Positions 1 to 8,453 of a stretch of 64,000 bases of DNA are shown one piece after another. The notes beneath the pieces are model-generated. The model did no database searches. It saw only the letters and a list, made by a program, of their open reading frames with translations, and was not told the DNA's origin. The first letter of the stretch is position 1; the number at the start of each line of letters is the position of its first letter. This DNA comes from Barnesiella viscericola DSM 18177 (GTDB taxonomy: Bacteria; Bacteroidota; Bacteroidia; Bacteroidales; Barnesiellaceae): contig NZ_CP007034.1 of assembly GCF_000512915.1 (NCBI RefSeq), positions 2,476,001 through 2,540,000 of the forward strand. The letters are read 5' to 3'. Position numbers and translations under genes: made by a program.

Positions 1-1307
1 GTGAGAATCACGCAGTCTTTAGGGAGCCTTTCCGCAAATTCCGTATAGTATTTGCGCGAGGGCATTCTGCCGTCACAGCCTGCCATGACCACAAACTTGC
101 GGATTTTACCGCTTTTGATGAGGTCGATAATCTTAGGTGCCAGAGCGAGCACCTGGTTATGGGCGAATCCGGCGACAATCTCACCGTGCTCTATCTCTGT
201 CGGCGGCTGGCATGTCTGCGCCCGCTCTATGATTTCGGAAAAATCCTTTTTGCCGTCCTTCCCCTCGAGGATAAAATGTGTGCCGGGCATTCCGACGACA
301 CCGGTCGTGTAGACGCGGTCCATGTAGGTGGTTTTCGGACGCGGGGGCACAATGCAGTTGGAGGTGAAGAGGAACATGCCGTTGAATGTCTCAAACTCGT
401 CAATCTGCCGCCACCATGCGTTGCCGTAGTTTCCTGCGAAGTGGGGAAATTTCTTGAAGAACGGGTAGCTCTGGGCGGGGAGCATCTCCGAGTGGGTATA
501 GATATCGACACCTTTGCCGGCGGACTGTTCGAGCAGTTCCTCAAGATCCTTGAGGTCATGACCGCTCACGAGTATGCCCGGATGGTTTCTGACACCAATG
601 TCGACCCTGGTGATTTCGGGGTTGCCGTAGGTCGATGTGTTTGCCTTGTCAAGCAGCGCCATAGCCTTTACACCGCCCTCGCCCACATTAAGGACAAGCG
701 AGAACAGTTCGTCCACATCTATGTCAGGACGGCTTATCTCGGCAAGGGCGTTCTCGATGATGACATATACATCTTCGTCCTCATAACCGAGGTTACAGGC
801 GTGACGGGCATAGGCCGCCATACCCTTGCAGCCGTACATGGCAAGCTGTTTGAGACCTCTTATGTCCGGGTTCTTGTCGTGGAGAACACTTGTGATTTCT
901 TCTTTAAGAGTACCTCCGTGTTCGATTACCTCATGTACGCCATATTCCTCCTTTGGAATATGATACGACACCTCAGGCATGAAAGGAGGCTCCATGCCGC
1001 GTTTTTTCGACTCTCCTTCGAGTTCGTTTTTCAGTTCGAGGGCTTTTGTGATATAGCCGTCGAGCATATCATTGTCGAAATTCGCGTTGGTGATGGTGGT
1101 GAACAGTGCGTCGACGATAAACCGGGATGCACCCTTGCTTGATGCGCCTTTCTCGCGCAACTGCCGGTTTACGATGGCGATTCCCCGGGCTATATAAAGG
1201 AGCTGATCCATTCTTGCAGACGTCTCGGGTTTCTTTCCGCATACACCTTGTATCTCGCAGCCTTTGCCGCGTGCCGTCTCCTGGCACTGGTAACAGAACA
1301 TTTTCAT
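1..1307 (-). CDS. hcp: hydroxylamine reductase / hybrid-cluster protein Hcp (3' end outside the window)
   Basis: Reverse-strand translation is open from the ATG at 1307 to the window edge, about 435 residues of a family usually near 540-550. Hcp is a cytoplasmic iron-sulfur protein that reduces nitric oxide or hydroxylamine under nitrosative stress. The N terminus has the four cysteines of the first Fe-S cluster (C5, C8, C17, C23; start MKMFCYQCQET). Family stretches such as GVDIYTHSEMLPAQ and NYGNAWW are clear further on. An alternative ATG lies at 1301. The gene follows DUF488 by 22 bases on the same strand, so they may be cotranscribed. The C terminus and the last cluster ligands are not visible. 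Confidence 0.95.
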   Translation of the reverse strand, partial: MKMFCYQCQETARGKGCEIQGVCGKKPETSARMDQLLYIARGIAIVNRQLREKGASSKGASRFIVDALFTTITNANFDNDMLDGYITKALELKNELEGESKKRGMEPPFMPEVSYHIPKEEYGVHEVIEHGGTLKEEITSVLHDKNPDIRGLKQLAMYGCKGMAAYARHACNLGYEDEDVYVIIENALAEISRPDIDVDELFSLVLNVGEGGVKAMALLDKANTSTYGNPEITRVDIGVRNHPGILVSGHDLKDLEELLEQSAGKGVDIYTHSEMLPAQSYPFFKKFPHFAGNYGNAWWRQIDEFETFNGMFLFTSNCIVPPRPKTTYMDRVYTTGVVGMPGTHFILEGKDGKKDFSEIIERAQTCQPPTEIEHGEIVAGFAHNQVLALAPKIIDLIKSGKIRKFVVMAGCDGRMPSRKYYTEFAERLPKDCVIL

Positions 1308-1329
1308 AAGTGGAGGATATGTTAAGAAG

Positions 1330-1680
1330 TTATGTTGTTAGAAGATTATAGATCACAATAGCATTGTTATGTTGTTCGTCATGAGAGGAATAAAGTAACG
1401 TCACGACAGATTTCTGTGCAAGAAGATGTCGCAATGTCCCGAATGAAGGATTTTCCTCCAGTTCCTTGGTATATCGTATCTCAAATTCGGGCCAGCGGTC
1501 AGTGGGATCTTCATGGAACCATTCGCGGAGTTCTGTGGACGGCGCGATATCCTTATCCCACAAATCATAATGGAAAGTCTCGTGCGAGAGACCTCTCGGC
1601 CAAAGTCTGTCTATATATACCCTGAAGCCGTCTTCCGGAGAAGCGGGTTCGTAAGCCCGTTTTAATTGATATTGTGTCAT
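1330..1680 (-). CDS. DUF488 (YeaO-like) family protein
   Basis: A 116-residue protein of the DUF488 family. The typical core is visible: RVYIDRLWPRGLS near residues 20-32, a DIAPSTELREWFHEDP stretch near 45-60, and a C-terminal VTLLYSSHDEQHNNA segment. The biochemical role of this family is not settled. It often occurs near redox or stress genes, which fits its place directly upstream of hcp (22-base gap, same strand). No clear promoter box was found upstream. Confidence 0.85.
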   Translation of the reverse strand: MTQYQLKRAYEPASPEDGFRVYIDRLWPRGLSHETFHYDLWDKDIAPSTELREWFHEDPTDRWPEFEIRYTKELEENPSFGTLRHLLAQKSVVTLLYSSHDEQHNNAIVIYNLLTT

Positions 1681-2076
1681 AAACTGTGATATTACATATT
1701 ACTATTTACTATCCAATTTCAACACCTGTATCTGCGGTATGGTTCATAATTAATAATGCGTCATTAGGATTGAATTTTATTTGAAATAAAGCATACCACA
1801 AAACTTGATATTAGTAGTACCCCGTTGAAAAATGACTGCATGAACCAGGGTCGAGTGGAATAGTCTGGCTGACAGACCCGAAGGAACTACCGGGCAAAAT
1901 TAGCGCCCGCCTCTTTCGGACTGCAAGGCCGGGCCTGTCGGTTTCGGGAAAAATCATCCTCGCTACGCTCCGGTATTTTTCCCGAAAGCCTTGCATTACC
2001 GGAGTCGGCCGCTGTAATGCCCTTGTAGTTCATCGGGCTGCCAAGCCCGGATATTCAATAATAAATTAAAAAAGAA
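1681..2076. other. intergenic region, about 400 bases, with a strong fold in its second half
   Basis: The first 120 bases are AT-rich and hold the divergent upstream regions of DUF488 and the PRTRC-side genes. From about 1830 the sequence is GC-rich and contains the nested inverted repeat listed separately at 1922-1995. I see no convincing gene here. A 61-codon reverse frame (1811-1996) runs through the hairpin and looks spurious. Confidence 0.6.
1922..1995. repeat. nested inverted repeat (74 bases)
   Basis: The outer arms TGCAAGGC (1922-1929) and GCCTTGCA (1988-1995) are perfectly complementary. The inner arms TTTCGGGAAAAAT (1942-1954) and ATTTTTCCCGAAA (1975-1987) are a perfect 13-base match and directly abut the outer right arm. 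The asymmetric spacer on the left is 12 bases. It lies 82 bases before the small gene at 2077. It could be a terminator for an unseen transcript, a leader RNA, or a protein-binding DNA site of the element. Function is not deducible from sequence. Confidence 0.75.
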
Positions 2077-2292
2077 ATGACTATGAGACAGGCTATCATG
2101 ACAGCGGCACAGCCGGCGGTGACAATCCCGGTGCCGAAGAAAAGAATCGTCCGGATCCAAAGACCGGAAATCAAGTTTCCGTCACGCAGGACAGGGGGAC
2201 CGGTGCATATCTCCACCATCCTGGATCCTATAATTGAGATAAGCCGCCATCCCGACCGCAACAGGCTTCTCGCTGAATTCTTCAAGGGATGA
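2077..2292 (+). CDS. small conserved-looking protein upstream of the PRTRC cassette
   Basis: A 71-residue basic protein, not recognised as a known family. It has a proline/arginine-rich first half and a C-terminal segment GPVHISTILDPIIEI followed by a charged helix ending in LLAEFFKG. It is 45 bases upstream of PRTRC protein E in the same direction and is likely in the same transcript. A second in-frame ATG is at 2083. There is no signal peptide or membrane segment. A 76-codon reverse frame overlaps it; I prefer the forward frame because of operon context and its hydrophilic composition. Confidence 0.5.
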   Translation: MTMRQAIMTAAQPAVTIPVPKKRIVRIQRPEIKFPSRRTGGPVHISTILDPIIEISRHPDRNRLLAEFFKG

Positions 2293-2337
2293 GCGCAGGC
2301 AATAACCGGAAATATTCACACTAAATACGATAAGAAT

Positions 2338-3423
2338 ATGTTTTTTCAATCAATGAACCAGATGATGACCCCTAACGTGGATATCACGTTGGTCATCCGC
2401 AAATCCGCCGAGGGACGCATGGCGGTGTCGGTGCTCCCGAAGTCAAACACACTCAAGGACGAGGCGCAGAACAGCATCGTGCCGCTGACACTTAACGGCA
2501 CACCCGAAGAACTCGACTCAGGCTTCATGCAGGTGGTCGCACGTCCTATGCAAAAAGCATCAGGACTGATCTCCAACATGGCGCAGTTCGAGGCGCAGGC
2601 CAACAAAGCAGCGTCATCGAGCAAGGGAGCTAAGGAAGCCAAGACGAAAGAATCCAAAGAGGACAGGGAGAAGCGCGAGAAGTATGAAAAGAATCTCAAG
2701 AAGGCAGAGGAGCATATCGCCGCCAAGAGACACAAGGAGGCTGTGGACGCGCTTACCGAGGCACGCAAGTACGCCAAACCCGACGACTTGAAGACAATCG
2801 ACGAGCGGCTTGACGAACAGAAGAAGTTAGTGGGACAAGGAGATCTCTTCGCAATGATGGAGGAACCCGAGCAGGCTCAACCGCAGCAGCCCCAAGTCCA
2901 GCAACCGGTGCAACAGCCCGCGACGGCGCAGGTACAGCAACCGCAGGCACAGCCTCTGCCAATGCCGGAACCTGTACCGCAAGTTCAACAGCAAACTGTT
3001 CAACAAACCGGGCCACAACAGCAACCTACCATGCCACAGCAGGAAATGCCGGCACAAGCCGCACATCCCGCTCAACAACCATACGGCAACCCAGGACAGG
3101 GATATGGTGGCCAGTACGGATATCCGCAACAGCCGCAGGGATGGCCGCAGCAGGCACATCCCAACGGTGGTTATCCGCAATATGCGCATCAAAATGGCGG
3201 GATGACGCCGCCAAACGGGGGACAACACGGCACGTATCCTCCCAACGGGCAGCCACGGTATGCGCAGCAGCCGATGCCATTCGAGCATGACATGGCAGCT
3301 CATGCACCAAGAATGGCGGACCCTGACGACGCTCCTCCTTACCGGCCGGAGGAATATGCAGACTACCCCGACTTCCCGGCATCAATGTTACAAGGAAACT
3401 ATGTTCAACCTCAAATGATGTAA
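2338..3423 (+). CDS. PRTRC system protein E
   Basis: 361 residues. The N-terminal domain (about 1-85) is the conserved PRTRC-E part (MFFQSMNQMMTPNVDITLVI). A strongly charged K/E-rich helix follows (about 90-175), probably coiled-coil. A long Q/P/G-rich low-complexity tract (about 180-330) contains repeated PQQ, QPQ and YPQ units. The role of protein E is unknown. It is the first large gene of the cassette E-C-F-B-ThiF; the next gene starts four bases after its stop. The low-complexity tail is the part most likely to differ between relatives and probably is disordered. Confidence 0.88.
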   Translation: MFFQSMNQMMTPNVDITLVIRKSAEGRMAVSVLPKSNTLKDEAQNSIVPLTLNGTPEELDSGFMQVVARPMQKASGLISNMAQFEAQANKAASSSKGAKEAKTKESKEDREKREKYEKNLKKAEEHIAAKRHKEAVDALTEARKYAKPDDLKTIDERLDEQKKLVGQGDLFAMMEEPEQAQPQQPQVQQPVQQPATAQVQQPQAQPLPMPEPVPQVQQQTVQQTGPQQQPTMPQQEMPAQAAHPAQQPYGNPGQGYGGQYGYPQQPQGWPQQAHPNGGYPQYAHQNGGMTPPNGGQHGTYPPNGQPRYAQQPMPFEHDMAAHAPRMADPDDAPPYRPEEYADYPDFPASMLQGNYVQPQMM

Positions 3424-3427
3424 GACT

Positions 3428-3649
3428 ATGGCACTCGAAATCACAGGAATCAAACGCGTGTTCACTTTCAAGAAAGGAACAGCCACAATCACACTTGACG
3501 ACCCCAATCCATCGGACAGCCCCGAAATGGTGATGGGTTTCTATTCCAACACCTATCCCGAACTGACAACCGCCACTGTCCACGGTCCCACCATGAAGGA
3601 CGATGCGGCGGTCTATGAGTTCAAGACCACAATCGGAACCAAAGGATAA
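3428..3649 (+). CDS. PRTRC system protein C, predicted ubiquitin-like protein
   Basis: 73 residues, matching PRTRC protein C (start MALEITGIKRVFTFKKGT). The pattern is strand-rich, and the protein ends in ...GTKG, so the chain finishes on an exposed glycine. As I recall, Pfam and comparative-genomics work place this family among prokaryotic ubiquitin-like beta-grasp proteins; that is established knowledge rather than something I can prove here. A C-terminal glycine beside a ThiF/E1-like gene and an E2-like gene fits a conjugated modifier. It follows protein E by four bases and precedes protein F. Confidence 0.88.
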   Translation: MALEITGIKRVFTFKKGTATITLDDPNPSDSPEMVMGFYSNTYPELTTATVHGPTMKDDAAVYEFKTTIGTKG

Positions 3650-3655
3650 GAACCA

Positions 3656-3820
3656 ATGCCCGTAAAACCTAAAAAAGAGAACCAATGCAGACTCCTGAGC
3701 GAATCACAGTCGGAACAGCTCGCAAAACTGCTCATAAGCCAGACCGAGAGGCGCTATCATTACGGAGTGAACCGGCAAAGAAGAATTACAGCGCCCAGCG
3801 GTGCTGTAATTCTTTTCTGA
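3656..3820 (+). CDS. possible 54-residue protein overlapping the 5' part of PRTRC F
   Basis: An ATG six bases after the protein C stop opens a 54-codon frame ending at TGA 3818-3820. Its composition looks more natural (charged, helical QSEQLAKLLISQTERRYHYG) than the overlapping start of the F frame. It may be a real small gene, or the true N terminus of protein F separated from it by a one-base frame change near 3811-3820. No database search was possible. Confidence 0.4.
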   Translation: MPVKPKKENQCRLLSESQSEQLAKLLISQTERRYHYGVNRQRRITAPSGAVILF

Positions 3821-4782
3821 AAACGACCTTCCAGAGCACAGTACCTTCGTTCATAATCAAGGATTATGGGGATGGGACTTTCAACATAATCACGCAGGAG
3901 AACTATGATTTCCTGCGTGATTCATATTTCCGATATGCGGAATTGTTGAACGTGAAGGCCGACCATACACCCGGCAGAACCCTGAATGATAGCATCAACC
4001 AGTTATTCTATGACTTGGAGACCATTCTCTCCGACAAGATTGGTCTGAATATCGAGATGTATGACGGCAGACTTCATTTTACACTCTGGAAATACCATCG
4101 CTGGGGAACCTGCGAGCTGTATTATTTCCCAATAAAATTTCTAACCCAAGTCAACGCCGAACTTAGACGTATAGCCATATCGTTCCTTAACAGGTTCATG
4201 CGCGCAAACGGGATAGGTTCAATATTGGATTGTGATGAACATGAGTGTATAATGGAAAGTATCCTTTGGGAACATGACACCAATGAGACAGACAAAGAAA
4301 TTATCAAGGACAGGAAACGCATAGAGTCATATCAGACCGGCGCGATAAACAAGCTACTCAAACGTGTTGAAACAAAGTCATATCATGATGACATACACAC
4401 TGCGTTACATGACTATAAGCCGGTTAGCGCATGGGAATCAAAACTGATAGACGCCATGCTGGACGGTATGGAATTCCTTGACCCGAAGAAACCGATAATG
4501 GATTATGACTATGACCCATATTTTGAGGAAGAGCCGGACATATATCCGGTGAGGCTGCACCGCCAGATCTGCATTGTTTATGAGGATGACGACATAGTGA
4601 CAAGGACACTGATTGACTTCATAAACTCTGATTACCGGGAATCATACGAGATAATACCGGTGACAACCATGAAACTGACTCCTGACACCAAATCTCTCTT
4701 CAAAATATCGGATGAGTATCCCGAACGGTTCTTTCAATGGTCCGACAAATTCATTAACATCATAAGAAATTTTGAATCATGA
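3685..4782 (+). CDS. PRTRC system protein F
   Basis: 365 residues from the first ATG in frame; from about residue 50 the protein is convincing (PSFIIKDYGDGTFNIITQEN onward). It is assigned to PRTRC F by length, order in the cassette and acidic DYDYDPYFEEEPDIYP region near residue 272. The role is unknown; no enzyme motif is seen. The first 45 codons overlap another open frame (3656-3820) and look atypical, so the real start is uncertain. Its stop overlaps the start of protein B (ATGA at 4779), which indicates translational coupling. Confidence 0.75.
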   Translation: MQTPERITVGTARKTAHKPDREALSLRSEPAKKNYSAQRCCNSFLKTTFQSTVPSFIIKDYGDGTFNIITQENYDFLRDSYFRYAELLNVKADHTPGRTLNDSINQLFYDLETILSDKIGLNIEMYDGRLHFTLWKYHRWGTCELYYFPIKFLTQVNAELRRIAISFLNRFMRANGIGSILDCDEHECIMESILWEHDTNETDKEIIKDRKRIESYQTGAINKLLKRVETKSYHDDIHTALHDYKPVSAWESKLIDAMLDGMEFLDPKKPIMDYDYDPYFEEEPDIYPVRLHRQICIVYEDDDIVTRTLIDFINSDYRESYEIIPVTTMKLTPDTKSLFKISDEYPERFFQWSDKFINIIRNFES

Positions 4783-5483
4783 CAAATACTAATCAACTGA
4801 CACGGGAGATAAGTTCCGTTATATATCCCAAGGCCGTTCTGATCGCCTATGTCAGCGAGGACGAGAAGAAGCATTTTCTGGAGATGCGTGCAATAGACAA
4901 GAATGGAAACATGGGTGAAGGACGCCCCGTGACCTTGGAGTTCATGAATGACCTTGTGAGAAATTATTCGGAAGTACATGACAGCACTCCATGCGGGATA
5001 TTGCCGTCAAATCTGCTGTATTGCGATACACGCAAGGGGTCTGAACGGTATGTATGGTATAATCCGCCGCAAAGACGAATGATGTATTTTGTGGAAAGCC
5101 TGAAGATTGAAAATGCGGAATATAATGTTCCGGGAGTGATCTATGAATCAAAGGAAGGTGGCGGAATGAACGTGTATGCCTTCAAAGGAGAAGTCCCCAC
5201 TCCGGAGACAAAACTGTACGCCGCCCCGTTTTTCAACGTCACGAGTGCCAGCGTGTGCATGGGGAATCCGAAAATTGAAAGTCCGAGGCAACCGACATTC
5301 GGAACATTTCTGGAATATCTTGAGAAAAGGTTCTGGCTGACGGAGTTCTCACACTTGGGCGGAGGCCGTAATCCTACGAAGTCCAATCTTGTGCTGGTGA
5401 CAAAGGCCGCACGTGACAAACCGTTCAACCTCAATGAACTTATACCTCTGAATAATCTTAAACTAAAAGACCTTCTGAAATGA
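4779..5483 (+). CDS. PRTRC system protein B, predicted E2-like
   Basis: 234 residues, PRTRC protein B. As I recall, this family is grouped with prokaryotic E2/UBC-fold proteins. The segment FFNVTSASVCMGN around residues 151-163 puts a cysteine (C160) where an E2 active cysteine would be expected after the fold's central strands, which supports a role in carrying a ubiquitin-like modifier. The neighbours are a predicted ubiquitin-like protein (C) and an E1-like protein (ThiF). It overlaps both flanking genes by four bases (ATGA), so the three are translationally coupled. Confidence 0.87.
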   Translation: MTNTNQLTREISSVIYPKAVLIAYVSEDEKKHFLEMRAIDKNGNMGEGRPVTLEFMNDLVRNYSEVHDSTPCGILPSNLLYCDTRKGSERYVWYNPPQRRMMYFVESLKIENAEYNVPGVIYESKEGGGMNVYAFKGEVPTPETKLYAAPFFNVTSASVCMGNPKIESPRQPTFGTFLEYLEKRFWLTEFSHLGGGRNPTKSNLVLVTKAARDKPFNLNELIPLNNLKLKDLLK

Positions 5484-6268
5484 AACGTGTACATTATATT
5501 CACAATTACCTGCTCAATCCGCAGCATCCGGTTACGGTAAACCTTATAGGTGCCGGCGGCACGGGTTCACAGGTCCTTACAAATCTCGCCCGGCTCGATG
5601 TGACACTTAGGGCATTGAACCATCCCGGTCTATTCGTGACAGTCTATGACCCGGACATAGTTACCGAGGCCAATATCGGGCGTCAACTTTTCGGTTGGTC
5701 GGATATCGGGCTGAACAAGGCACAGTGTCTGGTGACACGGATAAACAATTTCTTCGGGAATGACTGGACTGCAATCCCGGACTTATATCCTGTATGTCCC
5801 AAGGATGTACGAAAGAATAATCTTGCCAATATCACAATTACATGCACCGACAATGTGAAATCTCGTATGAATTTATGGAAAGTGCTGAAAGCGATACAGG
5901 AATCAGACTACACCAATCATGGTACACCGATATATTGGCTCGACTTTGGCAATTCGCAGTCAAGCGGACAGGTTGTATTGGGAACTGTGCCAAGAAAAAT
6001 AAAGCAACCGGAATCGCATCTTTATGAAACGGTAAGCTCACTGAAAGTGGTGACACGCCTTGTGCGGTACTCAAAAGTGAAAGATAATGATTCAGGTCCA
6101 AGCTGCTCCCTCGCCGAAGCATTGGAGAAACAGGATCTGTTTATCAACTCGACATTGGCGCAGCTCGGCTGCAACCTGCTGTGGAAAATGTTCCGTCACG
6201 GTATGATAGAGCATCAAGGCCTGTACCTAAATCTCGCTACTATGAAAGTAAATCCAGTCTCAGTATAA
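5480..6268 (+). CDS. PRTRC system ThiF family protein (E1-like adenylating enzyme)
   Basis: 262 residues with a ThiF/E1-type Rossmann domain: nucleotide loop GAGGTGS at residues 24-30, DPDIVTEANIGRQLF (acidic residue plus arginine) near 56-70, and a CTDN motif near 118. C209 in PSCSLAEALEKQD is a good candidate for the thioester cysteine. E1-like enzymes adenylate the C-terminal glycine of ubiquitin-like proteins; here the partner would be PRTRC C. It is the last gene of the cassette and is followed by a hairpin at 6287. PRTRC A (JAB-type) and the ParB-like partner found in other PRTRC sets are not in this window. Confidence 0.9.
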   Translation: MKRVHYIHNYLLNPQHPVTVNLIGAGGTGSQVLTNLARLDVTLRALNHPGLFVTVYDPDIVTEANIGRQLFGWSDIGLNKAQCLVTRINNFFGNDWTAIPDLYPVCPKDVRKNNLANITITCTDNVKSRMNLWKVLKAIQESDYTNHGTPIYWLDFGNSQSSGQVVLGTVPRKIKQPESHLYETVSSLKVVTRLVRYSKVKDNDSGPSCSLAEALEKQDLFINSTLAQLGCNLLWKMFRHGMIEHQGLYLNLATMKVNPVSV

Positions 6269-6286
6269 TTGAAAATCTACAATAAA

Positions 6287-6313
6287 CAGGCGAAAGAAAT
6301 TTTCTCTCGCCTG
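6287..6313. terminator. hairpin between convergent PRTRC cassette and GH97 gene
   Basis: CAGGCGA (6287-6293) pairs with TCGCCTG (6307-6313), and AGAAA/TTTCT extends the stem inside. It lies between two genes that converge, 18 bases after the ThiF stop and 20 bases before the GH97 stop. It is probably a two-way terminator, although no long T tract follows on the plus side. Confidence 0.7.
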
Positions 6314-6333
6314 GATAAACTAATTATTTAAAT

Positions 6334-8430
6334 TTAATCTACTGGTTTTATTGAAATTGCGAATCCGCCGCCACGAGCCATATGGATTTTGTCTTTTGAC
6401 GTACTGTCTACCGTCTTGGTGGTAATGGTATAAACTTCGGGATTGTCGAAGCCATCGCCATCCGGAGCATCGGCATAAATGGTTGCTTCATACGTTTTAC
6501 CGGGTGGCAGGAAGTTGTAATCAAGTGTATAGTCTCGGGCATTTTCATCAGTAACGCCTCCTACATACCATGCATCGCTGCCTTTGTCTTTGCGGGCGAC
6601 TACGATAAAATCTCCCGGTTCTGCATCAAGATATACACTTTTGCTCCAATCAACCGGTACGTCTTTGATAAATTGGAATGCGTCCATGTGCTTTTGATAG
6701 TGCTCGGGCATATCCGCAGCCATTTGTAAGGGGCTGTACATGGTGAGATACAATGCAAGCTGGTTGGGGATGGTCGCACGCTTCTGTTTACCTTGACCGC
6801 CAGGCGCAAAATCGGTTATCTTCATACGGAATATGCCCGGAGTGAAGTCCATAGGACCTCCTTTAAGGCGGGTAAAAGGCAGTATGGTGCAGTGTTGCGG
6901 ACTCATGTCGGCGAATTCCTGTCCCATAGCACTTTCGTTGCCTACGAGATTGGGGTATGTGCGGCATAGGCCTGTCGGACGTACAGCCTCATGGGCATTT
7001 ACCATAATATGTTTATCTGCTGCTTTTTTTACAGCATCGAGATAGTGCTTTACCTGCTTCTGACTGTAATGATGTTCTCCTTTAGGTATGATATTACCGA
7101 CATATCCACTTTTCACTGTGTCATAGCCGTATCGCTTCATCAAGTCGTAGGCGGCGTCCATGTGGCGGTCATAATTATCGACCGAAGAGGAAGTTTCATG
7201 GTGCATCATCAATTTGATACCTTTGCGGTGGGCATAATCATTGAGTGCAGCGATGTCAAAGTCGGGGTAAGGAGTGACAAAATCGAATACATAGTCCTTC
7301 TCTTTGCCGAACCAATCCTCCCAACCGATATTCCAGCCTTCGACAAGAAGTTGGTCGAAACCATGCTCTGACGCAAAATCAATATATCTCCGCACATTCT
7401 CATTATTAGCCCCATGAATGCCATTCGGTTTGGCTTTTGAATAATCAAAAGTCGCAAGATTGAAATTATCGGCCCATGTATAGCTCCATGAACTTTTGCC
7501 GGTAATCATTTCCCACCATACTCCCATATATTTGGTAGGATGAATCCATGATACGTCGTCCAGAATACATGGATCGTTCAGATTTAAAATAAGATTTGAT
7601 GCGAGAATGTCAGTTGCTTTCTCTCCTACGGTGATGGTGCGCCACGGCGTTTTAAAGGGAGTGTGTATAGTTGCGATCGTACCGCCTTGTCCGGGCGTGA
7701 GATGGCTTTTAAATGTCATTGTGGTGTCATTGAGTTCGAGACTCATCGCAGGGAAGTCGACCAATGCCGCCTCGTGGAGATTAAGATAAAGACCATCGTT
7801 GGTTTTTAGCATCAAGGCTGTCTGCACTCCCGTAGGTGAGAATCTTTGTTGCGACGCATTATTCATGAAGTTGTCGTCGGCGTGTGCGCGTATTTCGCTT
7901 AGGCGTGATGTAGTGTATTCATATTCCTGGGTGTCATAATCTCCGGGGATCCACCATGCCGTATGGTCGCCAGCCATTGCTATCTGTGTGGCTTCGTCTG
8001 CGATTACAAATGCTTTGGCCGTCTGCTCAGGGAATATATATCGGAAGCCGAAGCCGTCATTATATGCTCGGAACTCTATGTCCATTTTCCGGTCGCCCTG
8101 TTGGAGGTTGACGATCATCTGTGTGTAACAGTTCTCGATAGTGTCGTTTTCGCCCCATACTGGTGTCCATGACTCATTGAAATCAGAGCGTTCGATGCCT
8201 GTTATCTTGAAATTGTCGGTTAGAGAGGTTGTATCTTTAAGCACAAAGCCCAGCAAAGAAGGAAGAACGATGTCGTTGCCTTTGTACTTTGCGGAGTAGG
8301 ATGGCTCGCCTTTGTCTGTGAGAGTAAAGGCAATCTCGATATTGCCGTCTGGCGAAAGCAGATTTTCAGTGGTAGAGCTACAGCTGGTAAGGACAAGGGC
8401 AATAGCGAATAATTTTATATGTACATTCAT
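6334..8430 (-). CDS. GH97 alpha-glycosidase, inverting SusB-like type, lipoprotein
   Basis: 698 residues, the full GH97 length. The N terminus has a lipobox ending LTSC17, so it is a lipid-anchored periplasmic or outer-membrane enzyme. The acidic residues match the inverting SusB branch: E412 in HHETS, E481 in NAHEA and E505 in AMGQE, with the same spacings (69 and 24) as E439, E508 and E532 of SusB. This predicts hydrolysis of alpha-glucosidic links at non-reducing ends. It is 23 bases downstream of the FecR anti-sigma gene on the same strand, so enzyme, anti-sigma and sigma factor probably share one transcript. Confidence 0.93.
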   Translation of the reverse strand: MNVHIKLFAIALVLTSCSSTTENLLSPDGNIEIAFTLTDKGEPSYSAKYKGNDIVLPSLLGFVLKDTTSLTDNFKITGIERSDFNESWTPVWGENDTIENCYTQMIVNLQQGDRKMDIEFRAYNDGFGFRYIFPEQTAKAFVIADEATQIAMAGDHTAWWIPGDYDTQEYEYTTSRLSEIRAHADDNFMNNASQQRFSPTGVQTALMLKTNDGLYLNLHEAALVDFPAMSLELNDTTMTFKSHLTPGQGGTIATIHTPFKTPWRTITVGEKATDILASNLILNLNDPCILDDVSWIHPTKYMGVWWEMITGKSSWSYTWADNFNLATFDYSKAKPNGIHGANNENVRRYIDFASEHGFDQLLVEGWNIGWEDWFGKEKDYVFDFVTPYPDFDIAALNDYAHRKGIKLMMHHETSSSVDNYDRHMDAAYDLMKRYGYDTVKSGYVGNIIPKGEHHYSQKQVKHYLDAVKKAADKHIMVNAHEAVRPTGLCRTYPNLVGNESAMGQEFADMSPQHCTILPFTRLKGGPMDFTPGIFRMKITDFAPGGQGKQKRATIPNQLALYLTMYSPLQMAADMPEHYQKHMDAFQFIKDVPVDWSKSVYLDAEPGDFIVVARKDKGSDAWYVGGVTDENARDYTLDYNFLPPGKTYEATIYADAPDGDGFDNPEVYTITTKTVDSTSKDKIHMARGGGFAISIKPVD

Positions 8431-8453
8431 ATGAAAGATTCGATTATATGATT

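Noticed and set aside
159..1142. 327-codon plus-strand frame
   Set aside because: Antisense to hcp, whose cysteine motifs and family sequence are clear on the minus strand.
1811..1996. 61-codon minus-strand frame through the structured region
   Set aside because: Its codons are dictated by the inverted repeat; no start context or operon partner supports it.
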